A model generated the notes under the pieces. The model saw only the letters and a program-made list of their open reading frames with translations. It was not told the origin of the DNA and did no database searches. Below, piece by piece: positions 48,894 through 57,944 of a stretch of 64,000 bases of DNA (positions are counted from its first letter, which is position 1; each line of letters opens with the position of its first letter). Made by a program: the position numbers and the translations under genes. The stretch spans positions 62,001 through 126,000 of the forward strand of contig NZ_JASISY010000005.1 of the NCBI RefSeq assembly GCF_030063365.1, read 5' to 3'. The DNA is from Cryobacterium sp. PH29-G1. Its GTDB lineage: Bacteria; Actinomycetota; Actinomycetes; Actinomycetales; Microbacteriaceae.

Positions 48894-50264
48894 TCACTTG
48901 CTGACGGACTCGCGCCGGTCTGGCGTAGCGACGGTGTCCAGGTTGACCCCACGGGTCTCGGGCAGGCCGAAGGTTGCCAGCAGGCTCACCACGCTCACGC
49001 CGGCCAACAGCCAGCCGATCGATGCGCTGCCCGCCGTAGCGATGATCGACGCCGCGACCAACGGCGTGATGCCGCCGCCGACCAAAGCTCCGAGGTTGTA
49101 GGCCATGCCGGCACCGGTGTACCGGTAGCGGGTCGCGAACAGTTCGGGCAGGAATGCTCCGACCGGACCGTAGATTCCCGCCACGATGAGCAGCGTGCCC
49201 GAGAGGCCGAGACCAAATGACCAGGCCGTGCCGATGTCGAGAATCGGAAACAGCACGAGAGACCACGGCACCGCCACGATGCACGAGGTGACGATGACCG
49301 CCCGGCGACCGACGCGATCGGAAAGAATGGCGCTCGCGATGGTACCGACGGCGAAAACGAGGGCGCCGATGATGCCGAGGGTCAGGATGGTCGGTCGGCT
49401 GTGAGCCAGACCGTCAGGGTTAGTGCCGTAGCTGGAGAGAAATGCGGTGCCGGTGTAGAAGAAGGCGAAGAGCATCATGGTCGACGCTCCCCCGAGCAGA
49501 ATCTGCTTGGGCTGTTTGCGCACGACTTCCCAGACCGGTAGTTTACGGGCCACCGGTGCGGTGCGAACAGCGTCGGTCGCGGCTTTGAACACGGGCGTTT
49601 CTTCGATCTTCAGCCGGATGTAGAGGCCGATGATCACCAGCACCGCGCTCAGAATAAACGGGATGCGCCAGCCGTAGGTGAGAAACGCGTCGGAGGCATC
49701 GCCGAGGGTGAGGTTGATGATCAGGAAGGTCATGCTGGCCAGGGCGAAGCCGATGGACGGGCCAAGCTGCGGGAACGCGGCGTACAGGCCGCGGCGCTTC
49801 GGCGGCGCGTACTCGGCCGCGAGCAGGGCTGCTCCGGCCCACTCGCCACCAACGGCGAAGCCTTGCAGAAAGCGCAGCAGCACGAGAATGATCGGCGCGG
49901 CGAGGCCGATAGTGCTGGCGCTGGGCAGCAAGCCGATCGCGACGGTCGCGATGCCCATGATGAGGAGGGTGCTGACGAGCGTCTTCTTGCGGCCGAGCCG
50001 GTCACCGAAGTGACCGAACAGAATGGCGCCGAGCGGGCGAGACACGAACGCGACGGCGAACGTGCCGAACGAGGCGAGAGTGCCGGCTCCCGTCCCCAGC
50101 TGCGGAAAGAACACCTGCGGAAACACCAGTGCGGCAGCGGTACCGTAGATCAGAAAATCATAGAACTCGATGATGCTGCCCATGGAGCTGGCGACGGCGA
50201 CCCGGGCCATCGAGGTGCGGCGCGGCGTCGGCCGGATCTGCCGGATTGCGGTGCTTTCGAGCAT
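48894..50264 (-). CDS. MHS family MFS transporter
   Basis: 456 residues with 12 membrane helices. N-terminal SSMGSIIEFYDFLIYGTAAALVF and the GHFGDRLGRKKTL loop between TM2 and TM3 mark the metabolite:H+ symporter (MHS) group (ShiA, KgtP, ProP, benzoate carriers). Second-half loop SDRVGRRAVIV is conserved too. Substrate is probably an organic acid, exact type open. ATG 50264 follows GGGAGATATCG. Two inverted repeats at 50291-50326 lie in the short region between it and the LuxR-type gene, which would be a natural regulator. Confidence 0.92.
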   Translation of the reverse strand: MLESTAIRQIRPTPRRTSMARVAVASSMGSIIEFYDFLIYGTAAALVFPQVFFPQLGTGAGTLASFGTFAVAFVSRPLGAILFGHFGDRLGRKKTLVSTLLIMGIATVAIGLLPSASTIGLAAPIILVLLRFLQGFAVGGEWAGAALLAAEYAPPKRRGLYAAFPQLGPSIGFALASMTFLIINLTLGDASDAFLTYGWRIPFILSAVLVIIGLYIRLKIEETPVFKAATDAVRTAPVARKLPVWEVVRKQPKQILLGGASTMMLFAFFYTGTAFLSSYGTNPDGLAHSRPTILTLGIIGALVFAVGTIASAILSDRVGRRAVIVTSCIVAVPWSLVLFPILDIGTAWSFGLGLSGTLLIVAGIYGPVGAFLPELFATRYRYTGAGMAYNLGALVGGGITPLVAASIIATAGSASIGWLLAGVSVVSLLATFGLPETRGVNLDTVATPDRRESVSK

Positions 50265-50290
50265 GCGATATCTCCCTTGACATCGTGAGT

Positions 50291-50326
50291 GACGACGCTG
50301 TTGTCGTCGCAGATGCCAGCGTGGCA
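50291..50326. promoter_or_regulatory. Two inverted repeats upstream of the MHS transporter
   Basis: GACGAC-GCTGTT-GTCGTC at 50291-50308 and TGCCA-GCG-TGGCA at 50314-50326. Both are 27 to 60 bp upstream of the transporter start (minus strand). They may be operator sites of the neighbouring GAF-LuxR regulator. Confidence 0.45.
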
Positions 50327-50345
50327 GCGGTCGTCTGGCACCACT

Positions 50346-50361
50346 ACCTCCCGAGGGAGGT
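50346..50361 (-). terminator. Short hairpin after the LuxR gene
   Basis: ACCTCCC-GA-GGGAGGT, 7-bp arms and a 2-nt loop, 2 bp from the LuxR stop. Could be a weak terminator or part of the control region. Confidence 0.45.
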
Positions 50362-50363
50362 GG

Positions 50364-51221
50364 TCAGGGAAGAAGCCGAAAGCCGCGGGCGATCCGCACT
50401 GCCTCGGTTCGGCCGTGCACGTTGAGCTTGGCCATGATCGTCTGCATATAGCCCTTCACCGTCACCGCCTGCAGGGCGAGTCGGTTACCGACCTCCGCGT
50501 AGGAACACCCCAGGGCCACCTGCGCGAGCACGTCAGTTTCCCGAGGCGTGAGGTAGGGAACATCCGTTGGAGCGGCTGCCGAGCCGACCAAGCGGGCGGT
50601 GACCGCGAGGATGCGCTGGGCGAGGTCGGGGTCGTGCGTGACGCTCGCGACCGAAAGCAGTTCGGCGTGGGCGAGACGCACGACCTCGATCAGGTCGCGG
50701 TCGAGGGGTTCGGCGGCGAGACTGCCGACAACCTTGAGAATGGCCACCCGGTGATCGACCTCATCGCGAATTTGCAGTTCACGGGCGATACGCGCGCCGC
50801 CGGCATTGAGCTCGTTGACGGTGCGTTCACCGAATGAGGTGCGGTCGCGTGTTGCCGCGTAGAGGATGCTGCGACCGTGGCCCTCGACGAGAACCGGCAG
50901 CGCCACCATGGTGCGCAGACCCTCAATCCGCACGGCCTGGTCATGCTGGTGCGTGATGTGATGCGAGTCGAAGTAGTCGGCAACACCGACGGGCCGTGAT
51001 TGGTGGAGCGCCCGTCCCCCCACGCCCTCGCCGGGCTGAACGTTGAGGTTTTTCAGACCCTGGGTTGTGGTGCCCACAAATTCGGTGATGACCAGTTCGC
51101 CATGATTCACCAGGCCGGCGAAGATCACTTCGATGCCCGTCTGGGCACCAAGCTGCCGGATCGCGCCCTTCAGGAGGGCCCGATCGCTGGGGCGGTAAAC
51201 ATCGTCGTTTGCTGCGTTCAT
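50364..51221 (-). CDS. GAF domain LuxR family regulator
   Basis: 285 residues. Residues about 10-145 form a GAF-like ligand-binding domain (IFAGLVNHGELVITEF, GEGVGGRALHQSRPVGVADY, TMVALPVLVEGHGRSILYAA); a linker, then a LuxR-type HTH at about 220-285 (LTPRETDVLAQVALGCSYAEVGNRLAL, VKGYMQTIMAKLNVHGRTEAV). Upstream of and in the same direction as the MHS transporter, so probably controls it in response to a small aromatic or organic acid, which is inference. ATG 51221. Confidence 0.9.
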   Translation of the reverse strand: MNAANDDVYRPSDRALLKGAIRQLGAQTGIEVIFAGLVNHGELVITEFVGTTTQGLKNLNVQPGEGVGGRALHQSRPVGVADYFDSHHITHQHDQAVRIEGLRTMVALPVLVEGHGRSILYAATRDRTSFGERTVNELNAGGARIARELQIRDEVDHRVAILKVVGSLAAEPLDRDLIEVVRLAHAELLSVASVTHDPDLAQRILAVTARLVGSAAAPTDVPYLTPRETDVLAQVALGCSYAEVGNRLALQAVTVKGYMQTIMAKLNVHGRTEAVRIARGFRLLP

Positions 51222-51298
51222 GGTTCCCGGTCTGGTCGAATCGGCTGGGTTACCGGATGCTAGCAGGTGCCCGTCCGTCAGCGCCGCTGAGAACCGGC

Positions 51299-52723
51299 TC
51301 AGCCGATTAGGGCCTCGACCGGGCCACGCACGAAGTAGAGCACAAAACCGACCGCGACCACCCAGAGCAGCGGGCTGATTTCCCGGGCCTTGCCCGACAG
51401 GCTGCGCACGAGCACCCAGCTGATGAACCCGGCGCCGATTCCATTGGCGATCGAGTAGGTCAGCGGCATCACGATGATCGTCAAAAAGATCGGCAGCGTG
51501 CTTGAAAATTCGGTGAAGTCGAGGTGGCGGATCTGCGACACCATGAGCGCACCAACGATAACGAGTGCGGCGGCGGCTACTTCGAGCGGTACAATCTGGG
51601 TCAGCGGGGTGAAGAACATGGCGGCCAGAAAGAGGATGCCGGTGACCACGTTGGCCATGCCGGTGCGTGCGCCCTCCCCGATGCCGGCCCCCGATTCGAT
51701 GAACACCGTGTTTGAGGACGCGCTCGTTGCACCGCCGGCGACAGCGCCGATGCCCTCCACGATCAGGGCGGATTTGAGCCGCGGAAATTTGCCGTCCGCG
51801 TCGGCGAGTCCAGCTTCGCTGGCCAGGCCGGTCATCGTGCCCATGGCGTCGAAGAAGTTCGTGAAGACTAGCGTGAAGACGAGCATGACGGCGGCGAGCA
51901 TACCGATGCGCTCGAAGGCACCGAAGGAAACCTGGCCGATCAGACCGAGGTCGGGCAGGGCGACGACGCTCGTCGGCAGCACGGGTGCGTTCAGATTCCA
52001 GCCGGCTGGGTTGGTGCCCAGCGAGGGGCCGACCTTAAAAATGGCCTCCAGAATCACGGCGATGACGGTGGTCGCAACGATACCGATCAACAGCGCGGCT
52101 TTCACCTTGCGGGCCAGCAGTACACCGATGATGATGAGCCCGATGACGAAGACCGCGGTCGGCAACGTGGCAATCGATCCGCCGTCGCCGAGCTGCACCG
52201 GCGGCGAATTGGCGCCGCTGGCCCGCACGAAGCCCGAGTCGACCAGGCCGATGAACGCGATGAACAGGCCGATGCCGACGGTGATGGCAATTTTCAGCGG
52301 ACGCGGAATGGCGTTGAAGATGAGTTCGCGCAGCCCGGTCGAGGCCAGAAGCACGATGATGAGCCCGTTGATGACGACCAGGCCCATTGCCTCGGCCCAG
52401 GTGACCTGGCCGACAACACTCACCGCGAGGAACGAGTTGATGCCCAGCCCGGCAGCAAATCCGTAAGGCAGGCGGGCAATGACGCCGAACAGAATCGTCA
52501 TAACACCGGCGGTCAGTGCGGTGACGGCCGCGACCTGCTCATTGGGCAGCCAGCCTCCCGCCACGTCCACCGCGGCCTGGTCAGCGCTGAACCCGCCGAG
52601 GATCAGCGGGTTCAGAATGACGATGTAGGCCATGGTGACGAAGGTGACCAGTCCGCCGCGAAATTCTCGGGACCAGGTCGAGCCGCGGCTGGTGATCTCA
52701 AAGTAGGAGTCGACGCGGGCCAT
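51299..52723 (-). CDS. NCS2 family purine permease (AzgA-like)
   Basis: 474 residues counted from ATG 52723, about 13 membrane helices. AzgA-type features: DSYFEITSRGSTWSREFRGGL, FVTMAYIVILNP, PYGFAAGLGINSF, and FTNFFDAMGTMTGL plus SSSNTVFIESG in the substrate site. Proton symport of adenine, guanine or hypoxanthine is expected. The start is unclear: there is no good ribosome site at 52723, while an in-frame ATT at 52781-52783 has GGGAG 6 nt upstream and adds a typical 20-residue N-terminus. No ATG, GTG or TTG occurs between this ATT and the upstream stop. Confidence 0.93.
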   Translation of the reverse strand: MARVDSYFEITSRGSTWSREFRGGLVTFVTMAYIVILNPLILGGFSADQAAVDVAGGWLPNEQVAAVTALTAGVMTILFGVIARLPYGFAAGLGINSFLAVSVVGQVTWAEAMGLVVINGLIIVLLASTGLRELIFNAIPRPLKIAITVGIGLFIAFIGLVDSGFVRASGANSPPVQLGDGGSIATLPTAVFVIGLIIIGVLLARKVKAALLIGIVATTVIAVILEAIFKVGPSLGTNPAGWNLNAPVLPTSVVALPDLGLIGQVSFGAFERIGMLAAVMLVFTLVFTNFFDAMGTMTGLASEAGLADADGKFPRLKSALIVEGIGAVAGGATSASSNTVFIESGAGIGEGARTGMANVVTGILFLAAMFFTPLTQIVPLEVAAAALVIVGALMVSQIRHLDFTEFSSTLPIFLTIIVMPLTYSIANGIGAGFISWVLVRSLSGKAREISPLLWVVAVGFVLYFVRGPVEALIG

Positions 52724-52849
52724 GAGCCCCCGTGCGGCCGGCTGCGGCGAGGCCGCGGTGGTGGGTGTTTCAGTGCTGCTAATGGTGTGCTCCCGGTGCC
52801 GTGGCGTTTAACGCAAGGTTCCAGTGTACGACTGGGTGGGGGTGCCCAT

Positions 52850-54421
52850 TCAAACGTGCGGCACGAATCGTCCCCAGGCCAGCCGTCGTTCACGGTGCGG
52901 GTCGGATTCGACGTGGTCGTTCTGGTTGATGATGAGCGTCTCCCGGGTGGTTTCGTCGTAACGCGGCCACGCATCCGATGGCACCCCAGCGTGCACAAAC
53001 CCCAGCCACCACCCTTGCATTCGGGTGCCAATGGCCTGAAAAGCGCCACGCCCACCCAACGCGGTCATGCCACGGCCGAACCAGCCGTCGAGCCGGTCGA
53101 ACAACGGAAACAGTTCGAGACCGTGCGTGGCATCCAGGCCCATCAGCCGCAGTAGCCGCGGCGCTGCGTCGAACCGGTAAAAGTACACCGGCGCGTAGCG
53201 CGAATGTCGTTCGCCAACCTTGACGCTCGGATACCAGAACGAATAGTCGCCGCCGAAATCGAGCGCGGCTCGCAGCGCCGGAATGCCCGGATACTGCGCG
53301 GTGAGGGCCCGTCTGGCCTTCTTCGTGGTTTTTTTGAAAATCGCCCGGATGCGGGCCGGTGTGGTGGCAAGAATATCGATGCGACCGCTGAACAGCGACC
53401 CCTCCCGCGCATTGGTGCCGATGATGAGCGGGATGCGCGCCGCCCGGCCGTCACGAAAGGCGTCGAGTGGCCGTTCCGGCAGAAAATCGCCGTCAATGAC
53501 CGGACACAGCGGAATCGTGCCCGGATCGTGGTCGGGGGTGCGCATCGTCAGCGCCGTCGTCGCCGCCGCCAGCTGCGCCGGGTCGGCGGCCAGGAGCAGT
53601 CGGACAGCGTCGGCGCGACTGTACTGGCCGGGCGCACCGTCGTCGATCAGGGTGTCCACGAACTCGCCGGCCCAGCGCGCCGTGAGGTCGCTCGGATAGA
53701 CCGCGTTCGGCGGCGCACTCTGTGCGATGGCCCGGTGGAACAGACCGGCCGCACTCGGAACGGTCATCAACGTGGTGACCGCGTTGCCGCCGGCCGATTC
53801 ACCAAACAGGGTGACGGCATCCGGATCGCCACCGAAAGCGTGGATGTTATCGCGCACCCACTGCAGCGCGGTGACCTGGTCGCGCAATCCCAAGTTGCTC
53901 TCAAACGGATGCTCCGGCGTGGCAAATCGAGAAAAATCGAGGTAGCCGAGGGCTCCCAGCCGGTAGTTGAGGCTGACGTAGACGATGCCGCCCCGCCGCA
54001 CCAGCCCCTCCCCCTGGCGCGGAACCTCCCGGCTGGAGCCGACGCTGTAGGCGCCGCCGTGAATGAAGACCATCACCGGACGCAGGGCGTCCTGCAGTTG
54101 CTCGCCGGGGCGCATCCGCTCGTCGGGCGCCAACACGTTGAGGTTGAGACAGTCTTCGCCCTGCGGAATGCGCGGATGAGCGCCGCGAAATTGCCCCTTG
54201 TGACTTTGCGTGGCGATCGGGCCCCACTGGCTCGCGTCGCGCACGCCGTGCCACACCGGGGCCGCCTGCGGCGCTCGAAAACGGCGATCACCGACGGGGG
54301 CTGCCGCGTAAGGAATACCCCGCCAAGCCAGCACACCGCGCTCCCGCACTCCGCGGAGCAAGCCGGTAGCCACTCGCACCTCAAGACCCGCTTCGGTTCT
54401 CGGTTTTGCGAGCTCGCTCAT
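52850..54421 (-). CDS. Type B carboxylesterase/lipase
   Basis: 523 residues, alpha/beta-hydrolase. Characteristic stretches are FRGIPYA-type AWRGIPYAAAPVGDRRF, EDCLNLNV, VMVFIHGGAYSVGSS and the nucleophile in TLFGESAGGNAV; His lies in the DATHGLELFPLF block near residue 445. No signal peptide. Acts on esters of unknown type; the family includes p-nitrobenzyl and chlorogenate-type esterases. ATG 54421. It lies between two nucleobase permeases without obvious functional linkage. Confidence 0.93.
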   Translation of the reverse strand: MSELAKPRTEAGLEVRVATGLLRGVRERGVLAWRGIPYAAAPVGDRRFRAPQAAPVWHGVRDASQWGPIATQSHKGQFRGAHPRIPQGEDCLNLNVLAPDERMRPGEQLQDALRPVMVFIHGGAYSVGSSREVPRQGEGLVRRGGIVYVSLNYRLGALGYLDFSRFATPEHPFESNLGLRDQVTALQWVRDNIHAFGGDPDAVTLFGESAGGNAVTTLMTVPSAAGLFHRAIAQSAPPNAVYPSDLTARWAGEFVDTLIDDGAPGQYSRADAVRLLLAADPAQLAAATTALTMRTPDHDPGTIPLCPVIDGDFLPERPLDAFRDGRAARIPLIIGTNAREGSLFSGRIDILATTPARIRAIFKKTTKKARRALTAQYPGIPALRAALDFGGDYSFWYPSVKVGERHSRYAPVYFYRFDAAPRLLRLMGLDATHGLELFPLFDRLDGWFGRGMTALGGRGAFQAIGTRMQGWWLGFVHAGVPSDAWPRYDETTRETLIINQNDHVESDPHRERRLAWGRFVPHV

Positions 54422-54542
54422 GCGCTCGAGTCTATTAGGCGCTCCTGCAAGCCCGATGCCTGCCGCCAGCGGTATCGGCTGCGACTACGCTCGACAAGGT
54501 CACGCCACGACCTGATCTGGCAACAAACGAAACGAGAACCAC

Positions 54543-55820
54543 ATGGCACTACCCTGGACCCTGCACGGCGACGGAAAAACAGTCGGGGCGCAGGAGGTCG
54601 TCGGCCCGGGCGAACGACTGAGCTGGCCGCTGACCATTGGTATCGGCTCACAGCACGTTGTTGCCATGTTCGGTGCCACCTTTTTGGTGCCATTGCTCAC
54701 CGATTTTCCGCCGAGCACGACGCTGCTGTTCTCCGGTATCGGGACCCTGCTTTTTCTGCTGATCACCGGAAATAAACTGCCCAGCTATCTTGGCTCGTCT
54801 TTCGCCTTCATCGCTCCGATCACCGCGGCGACGGCATCGGCGGGAATGGGTAGCGCCCTATTCGGCATCATGACGGTCGGCGTGCTGCTCGCGCTCGTCG
54901 GCGTCACGGTGCAGCTCACCGGCACCGGTTGGATCGACCGACTCATGCCGCCGATCGTGTCGGGCGCCATCGTCGCGCTGATCGGTTTCAACCTCGCACC
55001 GGTCGCTAAAGCAAACTTCGATCAGGCGCCCCTGACCGCGCTCATCACGCTCGTCGCCGTTATTTTGTGCACGGTGCTCTTTCGCGGCATCCTGGGTCGG
55101 CTGTCGATTTTTCTCGGTGTGCTCGTCGGTTACCTCGCCGCATTCTCTTTCGGCGAGGTCGATTTCACTCCGGTTGCCGACGCTGCCTGGATTGGGCTGC
55201 CACCGTTCACCGCGCCGGCCAACCCGTTTGAGAACCCGGCCGCCGTGTTCGGTGTACTGCCGGCGTTCCTCCCCGTCGTACTGGTACTCATCGCCGAGAA
55301 CGTTGGCCATATCAAGGGGGTGGCCCAGATGACGGATGCGAAGGTGAACCGACTCACCGGGCGGGCGCTGTTCGCCGACGGGCTGGCCACCATGCTGGCC
55401 GGCTTCGGCGGCGGCAGCGGAACCACAACCTACGGCGAGAATATCGGCGTCATGGCCGCGACCCGCATCTACTCGACGGCTGCCTACTGGGTGGCTGGTA
55501 TCGTCGCGATTCTGCTCGGTCTCTCCCCCAAGGTCGGTGCCGTCATCTTCACGATTCCCGCCGGTGTACTCGGCGGGGTCACCACGGCGCTGTACGGGCT
55601 GATCGGCGTGATCGGCGTCAAGATCTGGCTCGACAACAAGGTCGACTTCTCCAAGCCGGTCAACCAGTTCACGGCCGCGACCGCGCTCATCATCGGCATC
55701 GCCGACTTCACGCTCAATGCCGGCACGCTGAGCTTCAACGGCATCGCACTCGGCACAATCGCGGCCATCGTGATCTACCACCTGATGACCTGGCTGGGTC
55801 GGGTGCGCAACACCGCCTAG
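54543..55820 (+). CDS. uraA: Uracil/xanthine permease (NCS2, UraA-like)
   Basis: 425 residues with 14 membrane helices. UraA-type signatures: HVVAMFGATFLVPLLT, SGIGTLLFLLITGNKLPSYLGSSFAFI and VLIAENVGHIKGVAQMT with the substrate Glu, then FGGGSGTTTYGENIGVMAATR. It takes up uracil by proton symport; a xanthine or other pyrimidine substrate is possible. ATG 54543 is separated from the divergent esterase by 121 bp. After the stop there is a GCA-rich imperfect repeat (GCAGCAC units). Confidence 0.92.
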   Translation: MALPWTLHGDGKTVGAQEVVGPGERLSWPLTIGIGSQHVVAMFGATFLVPLLTDFPPSTTLLFSGIGTLLFLLITGNKLPSYLGSSFAFIAPITAATASAGMGSALFGIMTVGVLLALVGVTVQLTGTGWIDRLMPPIVSGAIVALIGFNLAPVAKANFDQAPLTALITLVAVILCTVLFRGILGRLSIFLGVLVGYLAAFSFGEVDFTPVADAAWIGLPPFTAPANPFENPAAVFGVLPAFLPVVLVLIAENVGHIKGVAQMTDAKVNRLTGRALFADGLATMLAGFGGGSGTTTYGENIGVMAATRIYSTAAYWVAGIVAILLGLSPKVGAVIFTIPAGVLGGVTTALYGLIGVIGVKIWLDNKVDFSKPVNQFTAATALIIGIADFTLNAGTLSFNGIALGTIAAIVIYHLMTWLGRVRNTA

Positions 55821-55894
55821 CCGCAGCACTCGCACTATTCGCAGCACCCGCAGCATCCCACAACCACCCGGGCCCGGTCAGTATTCTGTGGGGG

Positions 55895-56227
55895 CTAGCC
55901 GTGCAGGGCGGGCACGATCAGGTAGACCCCGTAGAGCACGGCAATTCCGCAGAGCACGAAGCAGGCGTAGCCGCCGTACAGCGCCAGGCGCTTCAGCCCG
56001 GGCGTCAGCGGATTCGCCGCAGCGGCCTTACGAGCGCGTTTGAGCTGCTTTGCGGCCTTCTTCGGGGTGAGCACGGTGATCGCGCCGGTGAACTCGTGAG
56101 GATCCACCAGAGGAATACGGCCGGCCGTGGTGAGCAGGCGCAGGCCGAGCGAGTACAGACTCACGAGCAGAGCCGCCGAGACCAGTGAAGCGGCCGAAAC
56201 GATGAGAAAAGCGGTCCAGTCGATCAC
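55895..56227 (-). CDS. Small membrane protein of the PiT transporter operon
   Basis: 110 residues with two membrane helices (FLIVSAASLVSAALLVSLYSLGL; GGYACFVLCGIAVLYGVYLIVPAL) and a basic connecting loop (KKAAKQLKRARKAAA). The GTG start overlaps the stop of the phosphate transporter as GTGA. Such a partner next to actinobacterial PiT genes is common in my memory. Function unknown; perhaps a regulator or stabiliser of the transporter. Confidence 0.8.
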   Translation of the reverse strand: MIDWTAFLIVSAASLVSAALLVSLYSLGLRLLTTAGRIPLVDPHEFTGAITVLTPKKAAKQLKRARKAAAANPLTPGLKRLALYGGYACFVLCGIAVLYGVYLIVPALHG

Positions 56228-57420
56228 AGCGACACCTTCTTGCGGTCGCGCCGGTTGGGCCGGCGAGGCGTCTTTTTGATGCTGACGACCCGACCGGCGT
56301 CATCGATGTCGTTCAGCAGAGTGTTGTGCGTGACGCGGTTACGCCGGGACCAGCGGAACAGGGCCATGATCACGATCGTTCCGATCACCATATCCAGCAC
56401 GATGCCGATCGGGCCGAGCAGAGCGAGGCCGGCCGCGAACGCGCCCATAATGGCCGAGGCCGGCAGCGTCATGACCCAGCCGAGCGCAATTCGTCCGGCC
56501 ATCCCCCAACGGATGGTCGAACCACGCCGTCCGAGACCGGAACCGATCACCGAACCGGACGCGACCTGGGTGGTGGAGAGCGCGAATCCGAGGTGGCTGG
56601 AAGCGAGGATCGTCGCCGCCGTACTGGTTTCGGCGGCGAACCCCTGCGCCGGCTTGATCTCGGTCAGACCGGACCCCATGGTGCGAATGATGCGCCAACC
56701 GCCGGTGTAGGTGCCGATCGCAATCGCGAGCGCGCACGAGGCGATGACCCAGAAGGCGGGTCCGCTGCCAACAGCCTGAAACCCCCCAGCGATGAGCGTG
56801 AGCGTGATCACTCCCATGGTCTTCTGGGCGTCATTGGTGCCGTGCGCCAGCGCGACGAGCGACGAGGAAAAGATCTGCGCATACCGAAACCCGCCGCGGC
56901 CGTCGGGCTTGCCCAGATCACGCCGGGTGATGACATAGGCCAGGCGGGTCGCGACCAGGGCCACTCCGCCGGCAATCAGCGGTGCGATCAGCGCCGGCAG
57001 GATCACCTTCGCGGCGACGACGTTGTAGTCCACCGCCTGGGCACCGACTCCGATGACGGTCGCGCCGATCAGCCCGCCGAACAATGCGTGACTTGAGCTT
57101 GAGGGCAGTCCCATCAGCCAGGTGACGAGGTTCCAGACGATGGCGCCGATCAAGCCGGCGAAGATGAGGTCGGGGGTGATCAGCACACCGCCGTCACCCT
57201 CCTTGATGATGCCGCCCGACACGGTTCGGGCCACCTCGGTGGAGAGGAATGCTCCGACCAGGTTGAGGATCGCGGCGACACCGACGGCGACCTTGGGCTT
57301 CATGGCCCCCGTCGCGATCGGGGTGGCCATGGCGTTCGCCGTGTCGTGAAAACCGTTCGTGAAGTCAAAAATGAGCGCGAGGGCGATGACCAGAACAATG
57401 ATGAGGCTGAATTCAGGCAC
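56224..57420 (-). CDS. pit: Low-affinity inorganic phosphate transporter (PiT)
   Basis: 398 residues with about 10 membrane helices. The PiT signatures are duplicated: FDFTNGFHDTANAMATPIATGAM at the N-terminus and the related VALAHGTNDAQKTMGVI in the second half. Phosphate is carried with metal ions or protons. GTG 57420 overlaps the end of the Nudix gene by 8 nt; the downstream small membrane protein overlaps its stop. Three genes (Nudix, pit, small protein) thus form a probable operon. Confidence 0.94.
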   Translation of the reverse strand: MPEFSLIIVLVIALALIFDFTNGFHDTANAMATPIATGAMKPKVAVGVAAILNLVGAFLSTEVARTVSGGIIKEGDGGVLITPDLIFAGLIGAIVWNLVTWLMGLPSSSSHALFGGLIGATVIGVGAQAVDYNVVAAKVILPALIAPLIAGGVALVATRLAYVITRRDLGKPDGRGGFRYAQIFSSSLVALAHGTNDAQKTMGVITLTLIAGGFQAVGSGPAFWVIASCALAIAIGTYTGGWRIIRTMGSGLTEIKPAQGFAAETSTAATILASSHLGFALSTTQVASGSVIGSGLGRRGSTIRWGMAGRIALGWVMTLPASAIMGAFAAGLALLGPIGIVLDMVIGTIVIMALFRWSRRNRVTHNTLLNDIDDAGRVVSIKKTPRRPNRRDRKKVSL

Positions 57421-57886
57421 GAGACACTACGCTTTCCAGATCGGCGCCGAAGGTGAAGGTGGCGCGCACCGGATCCCCGGCAAGCACACCGGGCAGCCAG
57501 TGCCGGGCATCGTCCCACATCTCATCGACCGGCAGGCTCGCGACGTCGAACCAGACCGGGTTCAGCTCGTTCGATTCCCGCGGCGTTCCCGACCACTCGT
57601 CGCACACGAACACGGTCGACTCCTGACTCCACTCCTCCCGATGCGGAAAGAGATAGGTGAGTAGCCCGCGTTCACTCAGAGCGGATGCCGCCACCACGAG
57701 ACCAGACTCTTCCTCGATTTCGCGCACCGCAGCATCCACCGCGCTTTCGCCGACCTCGAGCTTGCCGCCCAAGCCCACGATGTTACCCACGCCGAGGCCT
57801 TTCTTTTTGCGCCCCATCAGTACTTGCCGGTTGCCTTCGGGAGATAGTCGAGTGAGGTAGCACACGCATACCTGGGGCAAAGTCAT
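57413..57886 (-). CDS. Nudix hydrolase (MutT-like)
   Basis: 157 residues. The Nudix box is complete, from GLGGKLEVGESAVDAA to the REIEEESGL end, including the REUxEExGU residues at about 40-62. N-terminal PQVCVCYLTRLSPEGNRQVLM and RKKKGLGVG are close to 8-oxo-dGTP or oxidised-purine diphosphatases (MTH1-like), as is WFDVASLPVDEMWDDARHWLP. Likely cleans oxidised nucleotides. ATG 57886. First of the pit operon and divergent from mycoredoxin. Confidence 0.94.
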   Translation of the reverse strand: MTLPQVCVCYLTRLSPEGNRQVLMGRKKKGLGVGNIVGLGGKLEVGESAVDAAVREIEEESGLVVAASALSERGLLTYLFPHREEWSQESTVFVCDEWSGTPRESNELNPVWFDVASLPVDEMWDDARHWLPGVLAGDPVRATFTFGADLESVVSRA

Positions 57887-57910
57887 TGCTTCATCTTAAC
57901 CCGTACGGAG

Positions 57911-57938
57911 TTGCTTCGTCAGGCAGCTCAGATAAGCT
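57911..57938 (+). promoter_or_regulatory. Promoter of the mycoredoxin gene, leaderless
   Basis: -35 TTGCTT (57911-57916), 16-bp spacer, -10 TAAGCT (57933-57938), then 6 nt to ATG 57945. Initiation would occur at or next to the start codon. No Shine-Dalgarno is visible. Confidence 0.6.
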
Positions 57939-57944
57939 CCGGTC

